Source: Amblyomma americanum (taxonomy: Eukaryota; Arthropoda; Arachnida; Ixodida; Ixodidae). From it: 64,000 bases of DNA. Below are positions 33,417 through 44,093 of this stretch, in pieces; the first letter of the stretch is position 1; each line of letters starts with the position of its first letter. The stretch is from contig NC_135505.1 in assembly GCF_052857255.1 (NCBI RefSeq), positions 65,512,149 to 65,576,148 on the forward strand, in the 5' to 3' direction. The translations under genes and the position numbers were made by a program. The notes under the pieces were generated by a model. The model ran no database searches. It was not told the DNA's origin and worked only from the letters and a program-made list of their open reading frames with translations.

Positions 33417-34119
33417 TGTGGAAATATGGAGGGACAAACCTTTCGCCCCGCCCGCACTCCCACTCCGCGGATGCAGCGTTCCCGCTCGCTAACCGCGGAG
33501 GGGTTCGTGCTCGAGGGACAAAGGGAAGGGACGACACAGCGTTAACACTCATATGCTATTTATTACACTTGCAATTAATACACAGAGTGGGCCAGCTAGC
33601 TACAAAACATCAACGAGGCATTCCTCGGAAATAGAAGGCTACGTAAGAAGGACTTCCGACTTACCGGCTGGGGCAGGGGCGCGACTTCGGAGGTATCGGC
33701 GGCGAACGTTTGTATGCGCCGATAATGGCGGCCGGGTTTTCCCGTGCGCGCAGCATTCTTGGGGCAAAGCCATTCCCTAGCATTTGCTGGGGAAGGCGGT
33801 CAGAGCGCGCGTTTGCTGCGCTAGCTTCGCTGCCTGGAACCAGAAGTCCAGCGGCAAGGCACAACGGATCCCCGTGCGCCTGCCGCGGAAGGTGACGAGA
33901 GCGTGCGGCTCCAACCGCTCACCACGCTGGCCGGATCCCGAAGGGCCTCCCTCCGGTTCCGCAGAATTCCGCGTAACCTACGAGGTGGCGCTCCCGTCGC
34001 CGTTCCCTTTCCCCCATGAGGGAGACTTCCCTCCTCGCCCAGCCGGGGGCTGTCCGTCCCGACGGCCGACGATGAAGATGGGCCGCATCGAAACGGAGGG
34101 GGGAAACAGGTTCTCCACA
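33417..34119 (-). repeat. 5' LTR (703 bp)
   Basis: This is the direct repeat partner of 31345-32047 with identical length and ends. In element orientation it lies upstream of the primer-binding site. Confidence 0.93.
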
Positions 34120-34123
34120 CTAT

Positions 34124-35156
34124 GCACCACTACCAATCTCATTTCTCCAGAACATGCAAGTGTCGCAGAAAAGCCGGCGTCTGCATATCGTTGTGCTGTC
34201 CATTTTTCCGAGCAGTTAACTTGTTTTCGGTGCTTTTCTGGTGTTTGTTGGATTTTCTCTTCGTCTGACAGCGCATAATTGCTGACAAATTTTGTAATAT
34301 AGAATAAGTTGCTCCGACTTAGAAAAAATCGCGTTAGTGCCGGTTTTCATTTAAAATAGATGGCGCCTTGCATCTACACAGTGAGTGTTGCTAAGACGTC
34401 ACTTCCCATTTAACCGGTCTGGCAAAAAAACAGCCGAACAGACACCCATTCACGAAGCTGTTAGCTCCAGAAATAAGCACATTTTATGTTTTGTGCCTTG
34501 GATGAAACACGGAAAACACGGGTGCTTGGGTTCGAAGAAACCGGCACTCTGGCGAAGCTAAAGAATGGTCTCGAATAAAGTATACAGTAACGCAACTATA
34601 CGAGAGTATTTGAAAACAGATGACAGCCCTGATTTTTCTTCACGTTACCCTCAGCCACGATTATTAAAAAAGTGATGAAAACTCGGTTTTACCTGGTTTT
34701 CCCAGAAATTCACGTAGTGAAACAGGTAAGCATGGCTGCCCCTAGCACTCACTCACTTAAGCAGTCTAGTGGTAATAAGCTGCCAAGACCAAGCTGAGGC
34801 TATAAATCACAGCACATGAACCGCATCCGTTTGGTGAGGAATGCATAACTTAGGTTCTGGAGGCCTCGAAACACCTCACCTACATATTCAGGCTGCCTAT
34901 GCCCAATGCAGGTCAAAGAATTCTTGCCATATCTATTTAATCTGCTCGGCACTATGCCGGCTGGGGCCGTCTTATTCCCGCAGATTTCATAATCATTGAA
35001 ACTGTTGCTCACTATATATGAGCTTGGGCCTTGTCAATGTTTACGACCGTTTTATTCCTCACTGTTTCCTCAGGAACCTGTGGCATCGAAGCTTTTGTGC
35101 CCTAAAAATAGACAGGGACATTTGGAGACTTCCTGTCCTGTTCTGTCACTTAAAAT
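34124..35156. other. No recognised feature
   Basis: I searched this stretch for the second exon of the downstream metalloprotease gene and found no convincing candidate. Confidence 0.4.
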
Positions 35157-35290
35157 TTGGTTTGTTTTTATGAGCTTTAACGTCCTAAAGCAACTCAGGC
35201 TATGAGGGACGCCCTAGTTGAGTGCTTCTGAAATTCAGACCACCTGGGGTTCTTTAACGTGTACTGACATCACACAATACACGTGCCTCT
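35157..35290 (-). repeat. SINE fragment (Ruka-like)
   Basis: It shows the inverted SINE 3' block ('gagctttaacgtcctaaagcaactcagg', in pieces) and 'cagaccacctgggg', then the inverted 'acacaatacacg' block. The tRNA-like head is missing. Confidence 0.7.
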
Positions 35291-35879
35291 ACTAATTCGT
35301 GTTAGAAGAAGTATTTTTTTCATAGGAAGTCTCAAACAGGCATACAGTTCAGCTGTAATGGCGTGAAGGTTGGGGGAAATGTTGCTAAAAGCTTTGTTCC
35401 CTTTTATTTTCACGAAAATAACGGCATCGTTTATTCCATGTTCCTTTGAAACATTTAAATGCAAAATATAAAAGCGGCTGCACAGCATCATGCCACCAGC
35501 ATTTGTAATCCGACAAAAAAGTTAGGCTAAGATTTAGCATTATTTACGAAACGAAACTTTACGAAATCAAGAGCAGTCACTTCATGTTTGACTGAGTGAA
35601 TTTTACCAAAACAAAGACAAAGTTACAAAATGTTGCACATGCTTCCGGGAAGTAGATTTTTTTGCCCATAAAGAGTTCGTGTAAACTACGGCATGTGGGT
35701 CCAATTTTTTTTCTCAATATGTGTTAGTCCTTAAGAAGAAATTGCACTTGTAAGTTATCATTCTTTTTTTAATGCCTTTCAGTGCAGTCCGCTTGGAGAT
35801 ATTGTATGTATATTATTATCTACTATTAGGAATGTTAGTATCTACGATTAGAAATGTTAGCCTGATCTTATCTGTAGAT
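35291..35879. other. No recognised feature
   Basis: AT-rich; nothing seen. Confidence 0.4.
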
Positions 35880-36085
35880 AATGGTTGGTTGTTTTATGGG
35901 GTTTAAGCTCCCAAAGCGACTCAGACCATGGGGGATGCGGTAGGCTATGGGGGACGCGGGCTCTTTAAGGTCAACTGATATCGCACAGCAAACGGGCCTC
36001 TAGAATTTGGCATCCATCAAAATTTGACCGCCGTAGCCGGGACTGAACACGCGTCTTTCGGTGCATACAGCATGTAAGCGATACC
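35880..36085 (-). repeat. SINE fragment (Ruka-like), degenerate
   Basis: An inverted copy with 'ggggtttaagctcccaaagcgactcag', the partial inverted body and a B-box remnant near 36045-36060 ('gggactgaacacgcg'). It is rearranged relative to the copy at 14161, with a short internal duplication of 'atgggggacgcgg'. Confidence 0.6.
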
Positions 36086-37440
36086 TTCCAGCATTCGTAT
36101 TTGCATTCTTTTGCTCTTTCTCCGAGTTTGGCGCTTAATGCCAATAGAACATGCGCTTATGCCAAATTTGTTTTAATCTTTGCGCATCTTTCGTTAATGA
36201 TGCGTTCCTTACCTCCTTTAGTTCTTATGGAAGCATGAGAAAAGAAAATCCGTATGATATGGAAAACATAAAAAGTGACACGATTACAGTGTGGTATTCA
36301 TTGAAGTTCTCTATTTCTCAGGCCTGATTTTCGTGCGATGTGCAATGAGTAATAGGAAGTTTGTATGTACTTTGAGTTCTCCTTACGCATTCGCCGTGCA
36401 GATTCCTTATGTTCTCTATCGTTTCGATGCAAGCGCTGCAAGAAAGGTGAATTATTCTGGGATTTTTTTGTGTGAGACCATTCACTGGACCATTCCATCT
36501 TAGCCTATACTGAGATCGGATCACCTTCCACGTGGTGGTACATACCATCACTTCAGGTCACTGTTACCAGAGCCAGCGATGTGCATTTAACGGCGAATGA
36601 AATGCGTCGATGGACTTTCCTGACAATGCAACGCTTTACGGTTCGCTCAATGACGTCGAATTAATTTAAACCTGAATGATTGTATACTTTTCAAGGTTTA
36701 GTTCTTTCTATGTATTCTACCGGCCTCTCCGTCGCTCGTGCGGACAGTCCACGTTTCGGAGGGTACCATTTCATAGTGATAATTCGTGACGTTCGTTCCT
36801 GAGTTCTGATGCACAAATCCAAGAAGTTAATACATGCCGCGAAAAAAGAGAGGAAGTGATAGAAAGGAATTAAGGGGAAGGTAAACCTTTACAACAAATT
36901 TTGTAGCGTTGACTGCGTCGTCATGCTGTCTTTTTGAGCAGCCACTTAATACACTCCTCACCCCTGTCCCCCCGTCTTCCTTGTGCCGCTTCCGACCTTC
37001 CGCTGCTTGCCTGAATAACCCCGAAACAGATGCTCGTCTGGAGGCTTTCATATTGTCGTGCCCCGTAGCATTAAATCGCCTCATTACGTATTCGCTTAGC
37101 TCCAAACGTGGTGGATGTGTCCACCTCGATTAAGCTGCCGCATTAGCTGGCTTTGGCGATCCTGGCGCAGAACATTCTGAATGCCTGATGCTTGTCAAAA
37201 TAAAGTTGTGTCCCTCTCTCACCACCAAGGCACTTTGTTCACTATGCCGAAAATGTTATTGAACGATACCTATTTATTTTTTGAGACGCCATTTTTTTGT
37301 TTCTCTCAGCAGAGGCCTCATATCTAAGCCCCATGAAAGCCAACCAGTTAGTTATCGAACAGGATGCTTCAGTACTTATTGCAAAGCACGCGTGTACAAA
37401 ATGACTCAGTAATTAACAAGCTGGGTGGAAACTACATAAA
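36086..37440. other. Mostly featureless; possible retroposon 3' end near 37199
   Basis: An AATAAA (37199-37204) is followed by a CT-rich tract, similar to the arrangement near 4954. Open frames at 36827-37133 are not recognised. Confidence 0.4.
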
Positions 37441-38292
37441 TTAGAACGAGATGAGTCCCGGCACACAAAAAAAGACGAATACAGAGAACACAGCGCAAAG
37501 CGTCATACTTCAACTAGTTTATTTTGACGCGAAGCGCTACATTTATACAGTGCAGAACAAAAGCGTGCGCAGAAAAACTACAAACATATAGGTGATACAC
37601 TGGAATCCTCCTTTTGAAAAATAAGAGACGCCGACCAGTGAAAAAAGGTTCGTTATTGACGTTTCGGTTTCCGCGCGGAAGTCTTGTTCACAATGAATTC
37701 ATCACCAAACAAGGGTCGTTTAAATACGGTTGAATAATCGGCACAAGGAGCGTGCGTATATCTGGTTTAGATTACCGTTGTTCCGGTTTAACGTGTGTGA
37801 CGTAGTTTGTACGATTAGGGATTCCAAATGAAGTCGTGATGCTGCTACTTTTTCGGTTGCGATGATCCTTGCCTTGCCACAGTCAATTTTGTGGCCGTTC
37901 ACGATGGCGTGCTCCGCTAAGGCGTTGTTGCGAATGTTTCCATTTTTTACTTCCCGAGCGTCCTGCTGTAATCGCTTCCGGTAGTTTATACACACCGTCG
38001 CAGTCTGCGCAGGTGATTTCGTAGACAACTCCGGGGAATCTTTCCTTTGGCAGTGTGTCCTTCACCTTTACAAGCTGATGGCGCATCTTTCTGGCCGGGA
38101 CATGTGCCACCTGCACGTCATATTCCCGTAGGACACGTGCCAGGCATTCACTTGTACCTGGGACATACGGCACAGAAGCCCGTTTCTTGAGCGGAGGGCG
38201 GGCGTCCGGTTGTCCTTGTTTTAACAGCTGACGTTCCACCGCGTCGACGAAGCGCTTAGGGTATCCACAGTTTCTGATTCTGAATCCTCCTT
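37441..38292 (-). pseudogene. Penelope-like retroelement fragment with GIY-YIG region
   Basis: On the minus strand, two overlapping open frames (38239-37883 and 38028-37720) continue one protein: VPYVPGTSE, then GVVYEITCADCDGVY, then NYRKRLQQ, IRNNALAEHAIVNGH and a C-terminal tail. This order matches the GIY-YIG endonuclease that ends Penelope-like elements. A small deletion near 37995 removes the second half of the GIY-YIG core and shifts the frame, so it is inactive. The 3' region contains a hairpin followed by GAAACG. The element is 5'-truncated at about 38292. Confidence 0.8.
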
Positions 38293-39092
38293 GATAGTGA
38301 CGATGAACTACGTGCGGCAGGAGGCAACTTCACAAACTAAGCACCAACTCATTACTGCACAGCCTAGCTAGGATACACGTGAATGGGCACCCTCGGAGAA
38401 ATTTCTACTGCGTCATTATACGTAAGAAGTGATGCTAATTGTCAATTAACAATAAAGAAGATGTGCTGACCCAATTTCCTTCAAGCGTTACGATTTACCC
38501 AGCCTCAACAATTTTCCTTGTGGTCTTTTCTGCACACCTGTGAGGAACTGTAATCGGCTCAAAGCAAGAACCTTGTTATTTGCAGTGACTACAGTCACGG
38601 CGATGTAAGCCTAGGTGTACATTCAACAGACATGCACAGAAAACGTGTTGTGTTCAATATCTTTGCCCTGTGTACGAGCCTACGTTGTCTAGACTGGTTG
38701 AAGTCTGAATGAGAGTCTAAGGGAGCACAACTACAACGTTACTGTTGCCTCTCGACTTCCAGGCATACTTTGCCGTGACTGCATTAAGTGTAAGGAACAA
38801 GGTCCTTGCTTTGAGCAGACCACAGTTCGGCGCAGGTGTGCAGAAAAGACCACAAAGGAAACTGCTGAGGCTGGGGAAATCATAAAGCTTGAAGAAATTG
38901 CGTCAACACGCCTTCTTTAATGTTAAGTGACAAGGACTGTCATTTTTTTGGGCATTATGACGCAGTAACGACTGCTTTGAGGCTGCCCGTTGACGTGTAT
39001 TCTAGCTCGGTTGGCCAGTAATGTGTTTGTGTTTAGTTTAGAAAGTTTCCTCGTGTGTTACGTAGTTCATCGTCGCTATCAAGGAGGATTCC
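38282..39092. repeat. Long inverted repeat (foldback), arms about 330 bp
   Basis: The left arm 38282-38610 and right arm 38756-39092 are inverted, diverged copies. The outer ends share 'gaatcctccttgatag', and the interior shares 'gtggtcttttctgcacacct'. The centre is near 38687. The left arm abuts the 5' truncation of the Penelope-like fragment. A cysteine-rich coding-like patch occurs in both arms (see findings). Confidence 0.8.
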
Positions 39093-40390
39093 GATGTGTC
39101 ACCTATACGTTCGAGTGCTTCTCCGCGCGCTTTTGCGCTGCATTGCATACAGGCTTTACAGCGCCGTACCATGGGGGCTGCCATCTTTGATCACGTGATC
39201 ACGCCGCCATTACACGCCTCCTGACTGCTCGGCGCGAGCCTACTTGCGACGGCTACTGCGCCTGATGATTCGGTTCCCAGAGGCAGCGTTTCGGCTGATA
39301 CTGTTGTAAACGAGTGAGAAGACGACGCCAAGGTTTGGCCAAAGCTTCAAAGGAATTGTGAGAGCCCTAATTTGATCAGTTGAGGCGTGAAAATGAGATC
39401 GGGCTTCATGTCGCGGAGCGCCGCTCAGCTCTCCCGCTTCGAGCCAAGGGTTGGATCGCCTGAATGCTTGTCTTTTCATCCACTGAATGCTTTGCTGAAT
39501 GTTTTTTATTGTTATTGTGTAAAGCGACAAGTTTTAATGCTCCTGCGGCAGCGCAGGTAGTTTTCGTTTTGTGTACATGCATGCATACACAGCTCTAAAA
39601 CACTCACGTGCGCGTCGTACGCATTCGTTTACAACTTGTTAGCGGTGCTTAGGAAACCTTAAAATATTTTCTACCGGTTTGTTAAACATAGAAAGGCGAA
39701 AAAAATACATAGAGAAACAAATATAAGCTCTCATGGTAGTAGTACTATACATAATGCAGTCTTCACGCGCTGCCGTGCGTTTCGAAGGATTCCGCTACAT
39801 TACTGTTAGAGCGCGCGTAACGAATTTCACAGTTATGTCAGCCTCACATATAAAATTGTAGTATGCTCTACACTCGATATGCGGACATGAAAAAGCTCGA
39901 GGTTTCGTTGGTGGTAAGTAATCAGCTTCACTCTGAGCAGTGGTCTGCGGAGTTACATTAAGTGGCGGTCTCGCATGGAACGCGAGGAAGTGACTACCAC
40001 CCGGCACACGAGACATAACGCAAATGCCTTGTTCCGAATAGAGTTCACTAAAGCCGCGCAACTTGGAGCGAACTTTAACAGTAGCACCAAGACGTCATGT
40101 AATACACGGACTGACACTAAGCGTGGACCTCTTGCGCGGCTGTGCACTGCATAATCTGCAGTAGCGGTATGTAGGAGCGTAAGTCATCTTTCTTTTCCGT
40201 CCGTAATTCGTCCTCGGTAGCTCCTGTTACTAATGGCCGTACACCCTAACTTACGAGTAATTGGGTCTCGCTACGCACGCAGACACAAATTCATAGCATC
40301 TGAAAGCACGAAGTGACGGTTTCGGTGGCAGAACAGCTCGTTTCATACGGCAATGCAGTGCGCTTCCCCTTGCAGAATTCCCAAGGTCTA
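39093..40390. other. No gene recognised; 14-bp palindrome at 39188
   Basis: Open frames (for example minus strand 39240-39530) show no motif. The only structure seen is the perfect palindrome TGATCACGTGATCA (39188-39201), which contains an E-box. Confidence 0.45.
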
Positions 40391-41060
40391 AATGTTTCTT
40401 CCTATATTGGCAGTCTGCCTAGTAGGCCCGGGTCATCTCACCCTAAGCCACGTTCTTGGTTTGTGGCCCGGTCAGCCCAGCCTTGAACACTCCCTCTCCT
40501 GTAGGCGTGGAGCAAGTTGGGGGGAAAATAAGTGCCTGGTTGGTTGGTTGCAACCACAGGTGGGTCCCCTGGAGGTGTTAGGTCATGGTGCCGAGGCCCG
40601 GAGGGCCGATAGGCTGACGACCTAAGCATCTACCGGCCGGATCACACCACACATACTTCCGGTGTCTGAAAAACCGCGAAAAGCACTCGATGGAAAGCAG
40701 CTCGCAGGTCCGAAACAAACCCTGAAAGTCGTGGTGGGGACCGTGGTAGCTCAAAACGGGTTAAGTTTTCCTGTCGCTGGCGGTCGGAGCCCGTTGCGTT
40801 TGTGGGTGGTCGAGCATCCCGTGAGCGGGGCCGCGCCATTGGGCAATCTTGACGCCCTCCCTGTCCTGGCCAGGTAGGCCAGTAATGGAGTAGAGATAAA
40901 TGAAGGATCAGAGCAAAAACTTGCTGTCCCCGTTCCCATCCCAATTCCCATAACTCGTTCATCCAAGCCCTTCCGCTACGCCCCAGGGGAGATCAGGTGA
41001 GTCTGCCCGGGCCCACTCACCCGGCTGTGGTTCGCTATGCAGATTTTACCCCCCCCCCCC
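40391..41060. other. GC-rich block of unknown origin, possible LINE 5' region
   Basis: This block is clearly richer in G+C and CpG than its surroundings, and ends in a 13-base C run (41049-41061). It contains no recognised protein motif. The composition and abrupt ends suggest the 5' untranslated part of a retroelement, which is an inference. Confidence 0.3.
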
Positions 41061-41588
41061 CATTTATATTTTATTTTTCATTTTTCCCACCTACGGGTGG
41101 CAAAATTATAGCATTGCCTTCAGACATTTTCATTTATTTTCAGATTGGAATAAGCCTGTTTTGCGTCAGTGGTGAAGTAGGGGCTTATTATTTTTCATTG
41201 TTTTTAAGTTGCCCCAACCTAACAAATATCTAGCGCTGGCGAACGTATTTGTCCCTTTCGCACGTTCAGAATGGGTGCATGCCGAACGGAAGCGACAGGG
41301 GCAGTACATCCTTGTGCAGTTCGGTTCCGTGATGATCGCAAACGATCGCATCCCGCAACTTTAACTCTCTCTTGCAATCCTTGCAATCCAGAATGAAGTA
41401 CGTATTTCCTTTGCCTTTGCACACATTCCTAGAAAGAACGCAATCGGCAGCCACCAGCGATATTTCCACTGCCGCGTCGAGGCGTACACACTGGCGACTT
41501 ACGAGGCCCGTAATGACGCCGTATTCCTAGCGCCCCTGTGGCACCATCTAGTCTCAAACGGAAGAAACGCGCGTTGTAGAGCGTCTAT

Positions 41589-41690
41589 AATGTAGCGCGT
41601 CGCGTGAAAATAAACTAGTTGAAGTAGGGCATGCTGTGGTGTCTTTTTGTCTTCGTCTTTTTTATGCGCCGGGTCTCATTTTGAATGTTT
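41589..41690 (+). mobile_element. 3' end of a second Penelope-like element, inverted relative to the first
   Basis: 'aaaataaactagttgaagta' and the flanking 'tgtagcgc.tcgcgt', 'gtcttcgtctttttt' and 'gcgccggg.ctcat' blocks match the reverse complement of 37441-37543. Only the terminal 100 bp is present, as in a strongly 5'-truncated insertion. Confidence 0.7.
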
Positions 41691-42609
41691 GACCAAATAG
41701 CCCACCAGTTCGTCATGAATAAAAACCAGAATTTAAGACAATTAACATCCTGGGGTAATGGAATTATGCTACAAAATAATGGCTTCGGATAGTTCATTTT
41801 TGTTGGTTTCAGAGAAGTGCACATCGGGACGATGCGTTTCATACTATGCCCATGATCGCAGATTAATAACTGCTGATTGCTGCCTAGATAATCATAGAGT
41901 GACTCTTCTAATAAATATGAAAGTTAGCGTCAGTCCCGTTTGTTGTGTTGTCCCGAATTCTGTTGTGCTGTCCTGAACAGAAGGCTTATATTCAGCAACG
42001 GATTGGCGTAATGAATGCTCGAAACATATGTATAGAGGAAAACTGCAGAAGACGTGCTACGACATCCAGAGTTATTGGAATATTGGTTGCTGCTTCAAGT
42101 AGGTGGCATAAAAGGCTGCCATGTGTTCTATTTGAAGGATGTCTAAATATCTTAAATCAAGATTTAAGGAGTTAGTATACCGCACTCATATAAAAAATGC
42201 CAGTTCGAAGTGTACACAAGTTTCTTGGTAGTGACTTAAAGATTTAATGCAGAAAGCATCGCTTGCCATCAACTGGTGGACGTTTGAAAGGCTAACAGGA
42301 CACAGACGCATTGAAGAAAAAAAATGAGCCACAGATGTCTGTCTGCCCTTTGCTCCAAGTGTGCATCTGTACTGCTGCTTAGAAATGATTGTTTGGTAAA
42401 GCGAAACGTAGCAGGCTTTGCACACTACCGTGAATGATACCTTCAAGAATATTATTTGGTCTTCTTTGTTGTCTTCTACTTGTGTCTTTCGTCTGTTTCG
42501 AGCTGCAACACAAAAATGAATATTATCAGACTTCACATTGTAATTGGCAGTAATTGCCCAATTATCGTGATCAGCATCGTCGCAGTCGTGTGTCTGATTA
42601 CGACCACTG
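41691..42609. other. No recognised feature
   Basis: Open frames on either strand (up to 143 codons at 42186-42617 minus) lack motifs and look like chance. Confidence 0.4.
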
Positions 42610-42905
42610 CAGGCCAAAAGCCTCTACCTTATCTGTCTAATTAACCCTACCCTGTGCGATTGACGTCGGCCTATTCCCGCAGATTTCTTTATCTCATCGG
42701 CCTGTCTAATTTCCTGCCGCCCACTGCTGCGCTTGCCTTAACTTGAATCCAGTCCTTTTCCCTTACCGACCAAAGAGTATCTCGCCTTCTCTTTACATGC
42801 CCTACTCAAGCCCATTTTTTCTTCTTGTTTTCGACTTGAATGTCATTAAGTCGTGTTTGTTCCTTCACGCATTCCGCCAACTTTCTAGCTGTAAGCGTTA
42901 CACGT
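42610..42905 (-). pseudogene. RTE-like LINE reverse transcriptase, C-terminal relic
   Basis: Translating the minus strand gives, with two or more stops, a run like KKKWA.VGHVKRR.D.LWS followed by an R/K-rich 'GR..' tail. This corresponds to the post-RT region of RTE-type LINEs ('WAGHVxRRxDxRW'). It is inactive and short. Confidence 0.6.
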
Positions 42906-44093
42906 CTTAGCTTCTATCCATAGCCCGCTGCGTTTTACTCAGTTCAAGATCAACCCTTTATACTAGCGTACTCGTTAGTGCCCGAAATTTACTGCGGAGA
43001 AAATCTTCTGATCATATGACCGCTTTATTTTACCTTGCGAGACACGTGTGCAAAAAGAAAATCGAAATCTTCGTTCTGTTCTAGGCTGAAAGATTTCTTT
43101 GCGAAGTAAACATAAGCATTGCCCAATTTTATCGGCTTGCAGTATGCGCTAGTTGTGCATATTTTCACATATTTTAGTTAATAATGCTTGCTTAAAACCA
43201 CCACTTTTTGGAAATGAAAACAAACAACAATAATAGGTATTCTTGAGAAACATAAAAACATTATTCGACCCCTAAGCCATGCGATATATAGCAGAAATTT
43301 TTGAACCAGATTAACACACTTGACAATTTAAAATAAATTTTGAGGATTTGTGAAAAAAAGATCTTAATTTCTTTAGACAGAGGCCTTCCGAGCAAAAATA
43401 TAAAATGCAGCCGGCCACCAGTATTACCGTTATCTAGGCCATCGCTTTTTATCGCCGTGCTATTCGTTTTAGAAGGGAAATAAATTTTTGATGAGCATCA
43501 CCTGCACCACAGTTAAATAGTGGTCCGCAATTGCACTCCACTGCAGTACACTCTTGCCATTTTAAATAAGGCACGCGCTGTTAGCTTTCTGGTAAGATGG
43601 TTTCATGAACGCGGGCCGCTTGAAAAAATAATTGCTTGCTTCCAGTATAATTGAAGCTTGATGCTCAGCATCACTACGGGATTCCGGTCTGACTCAGAAA
43701 TTGTGAAAGGACGGAGATGACGGACGTTCCTGGCGAGCTTTACTGGCGCTAATCCCGCAGCGAAGCGGTGAAATGGCGGAGCTCGCCGCCTGTGACTTCT
43801 CCGGGCATAATACAGACGCAGGATTCAGGCTAGCCCCGGTGGCGCGAAATACCGGCCGAGCCTGTGATTGGTAACTGGTTTCCCGTATGCTGTTCCTGTA
43901 GTCACGATTGACGTCTAAACCAAAGGAAATGAAAACGAAGAAAAATAACCCGAATATGGTTCCGGCTCTTCGTTACAGCGTACGTAACTTACACCAAGGG
44001 GTACATTTTGTGGGGCGCTGCTTCACTTGTGCAGTCCGCTGGAAGAGATCAAATCGGAAAAGACTGTCTGGCGGCTCTCGTTTGAAATGAAGC
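42906..44093. other. No recognised feature
   Basis: A GC-rich patch at 43690-43900 stands out in composition, but no gene or element was recognised. Confidence 0.4.

Larger units (their letters stand above)
31345..34119 (-). mobile_element. Intact non-autonomous LTR retrotransposon (TRIM/LARD type)
   Basis: The element is 2775 bp long, with two 703-bp direct repeats and a 1369-bp interior. The 4-bp duplication CTAT flanks it (31341-31344 and 34120-34123). Read on the minus strand, a primer-binding site (TGGCGCCCCAACGTGTGG, 33398-33415) starts one base after the right-hand LTR. A polypurine tract (TAAGGAGGGAGGGA, 32048-32061) abuts the left-hand LTR, so the 5' LTR is the right one. The interior encodes no recognisable Gag or Pol. 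It lies in the presumed first intron of the second metalloprotease gene, antisense to it. Confidence 0.93.

Noticed and set aside
35075..35160. Candidate exon after a tttcctcag acceptor
   Set aside because: The peptide does not resemble a metalloprotease prodomain, there is no good donor, and the 3' part runs into a SINE.
36405..36450. Candidate exon of the second metalloprotease gene (IPYVLYRFDASAARK before gtgaat)
   Set aside because: The acceptor has no pyrimidine tract and the peptide does not fit the prodomain that should follow the signal peptide.
41266..41469. Minus-strand cysteine-bearing frame (CVLSRNVCKGKGN, then CKDC)
   Set aside because: No signal peptide or recognised cysteine spacing, and overlapping minus frames are equally open.
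41540..41570. CTCF-like site on the minus strand
   Set aside because: The GCCACAGGGGCGCTA core lacks two bases relative to the usual consensus; too weak to call.
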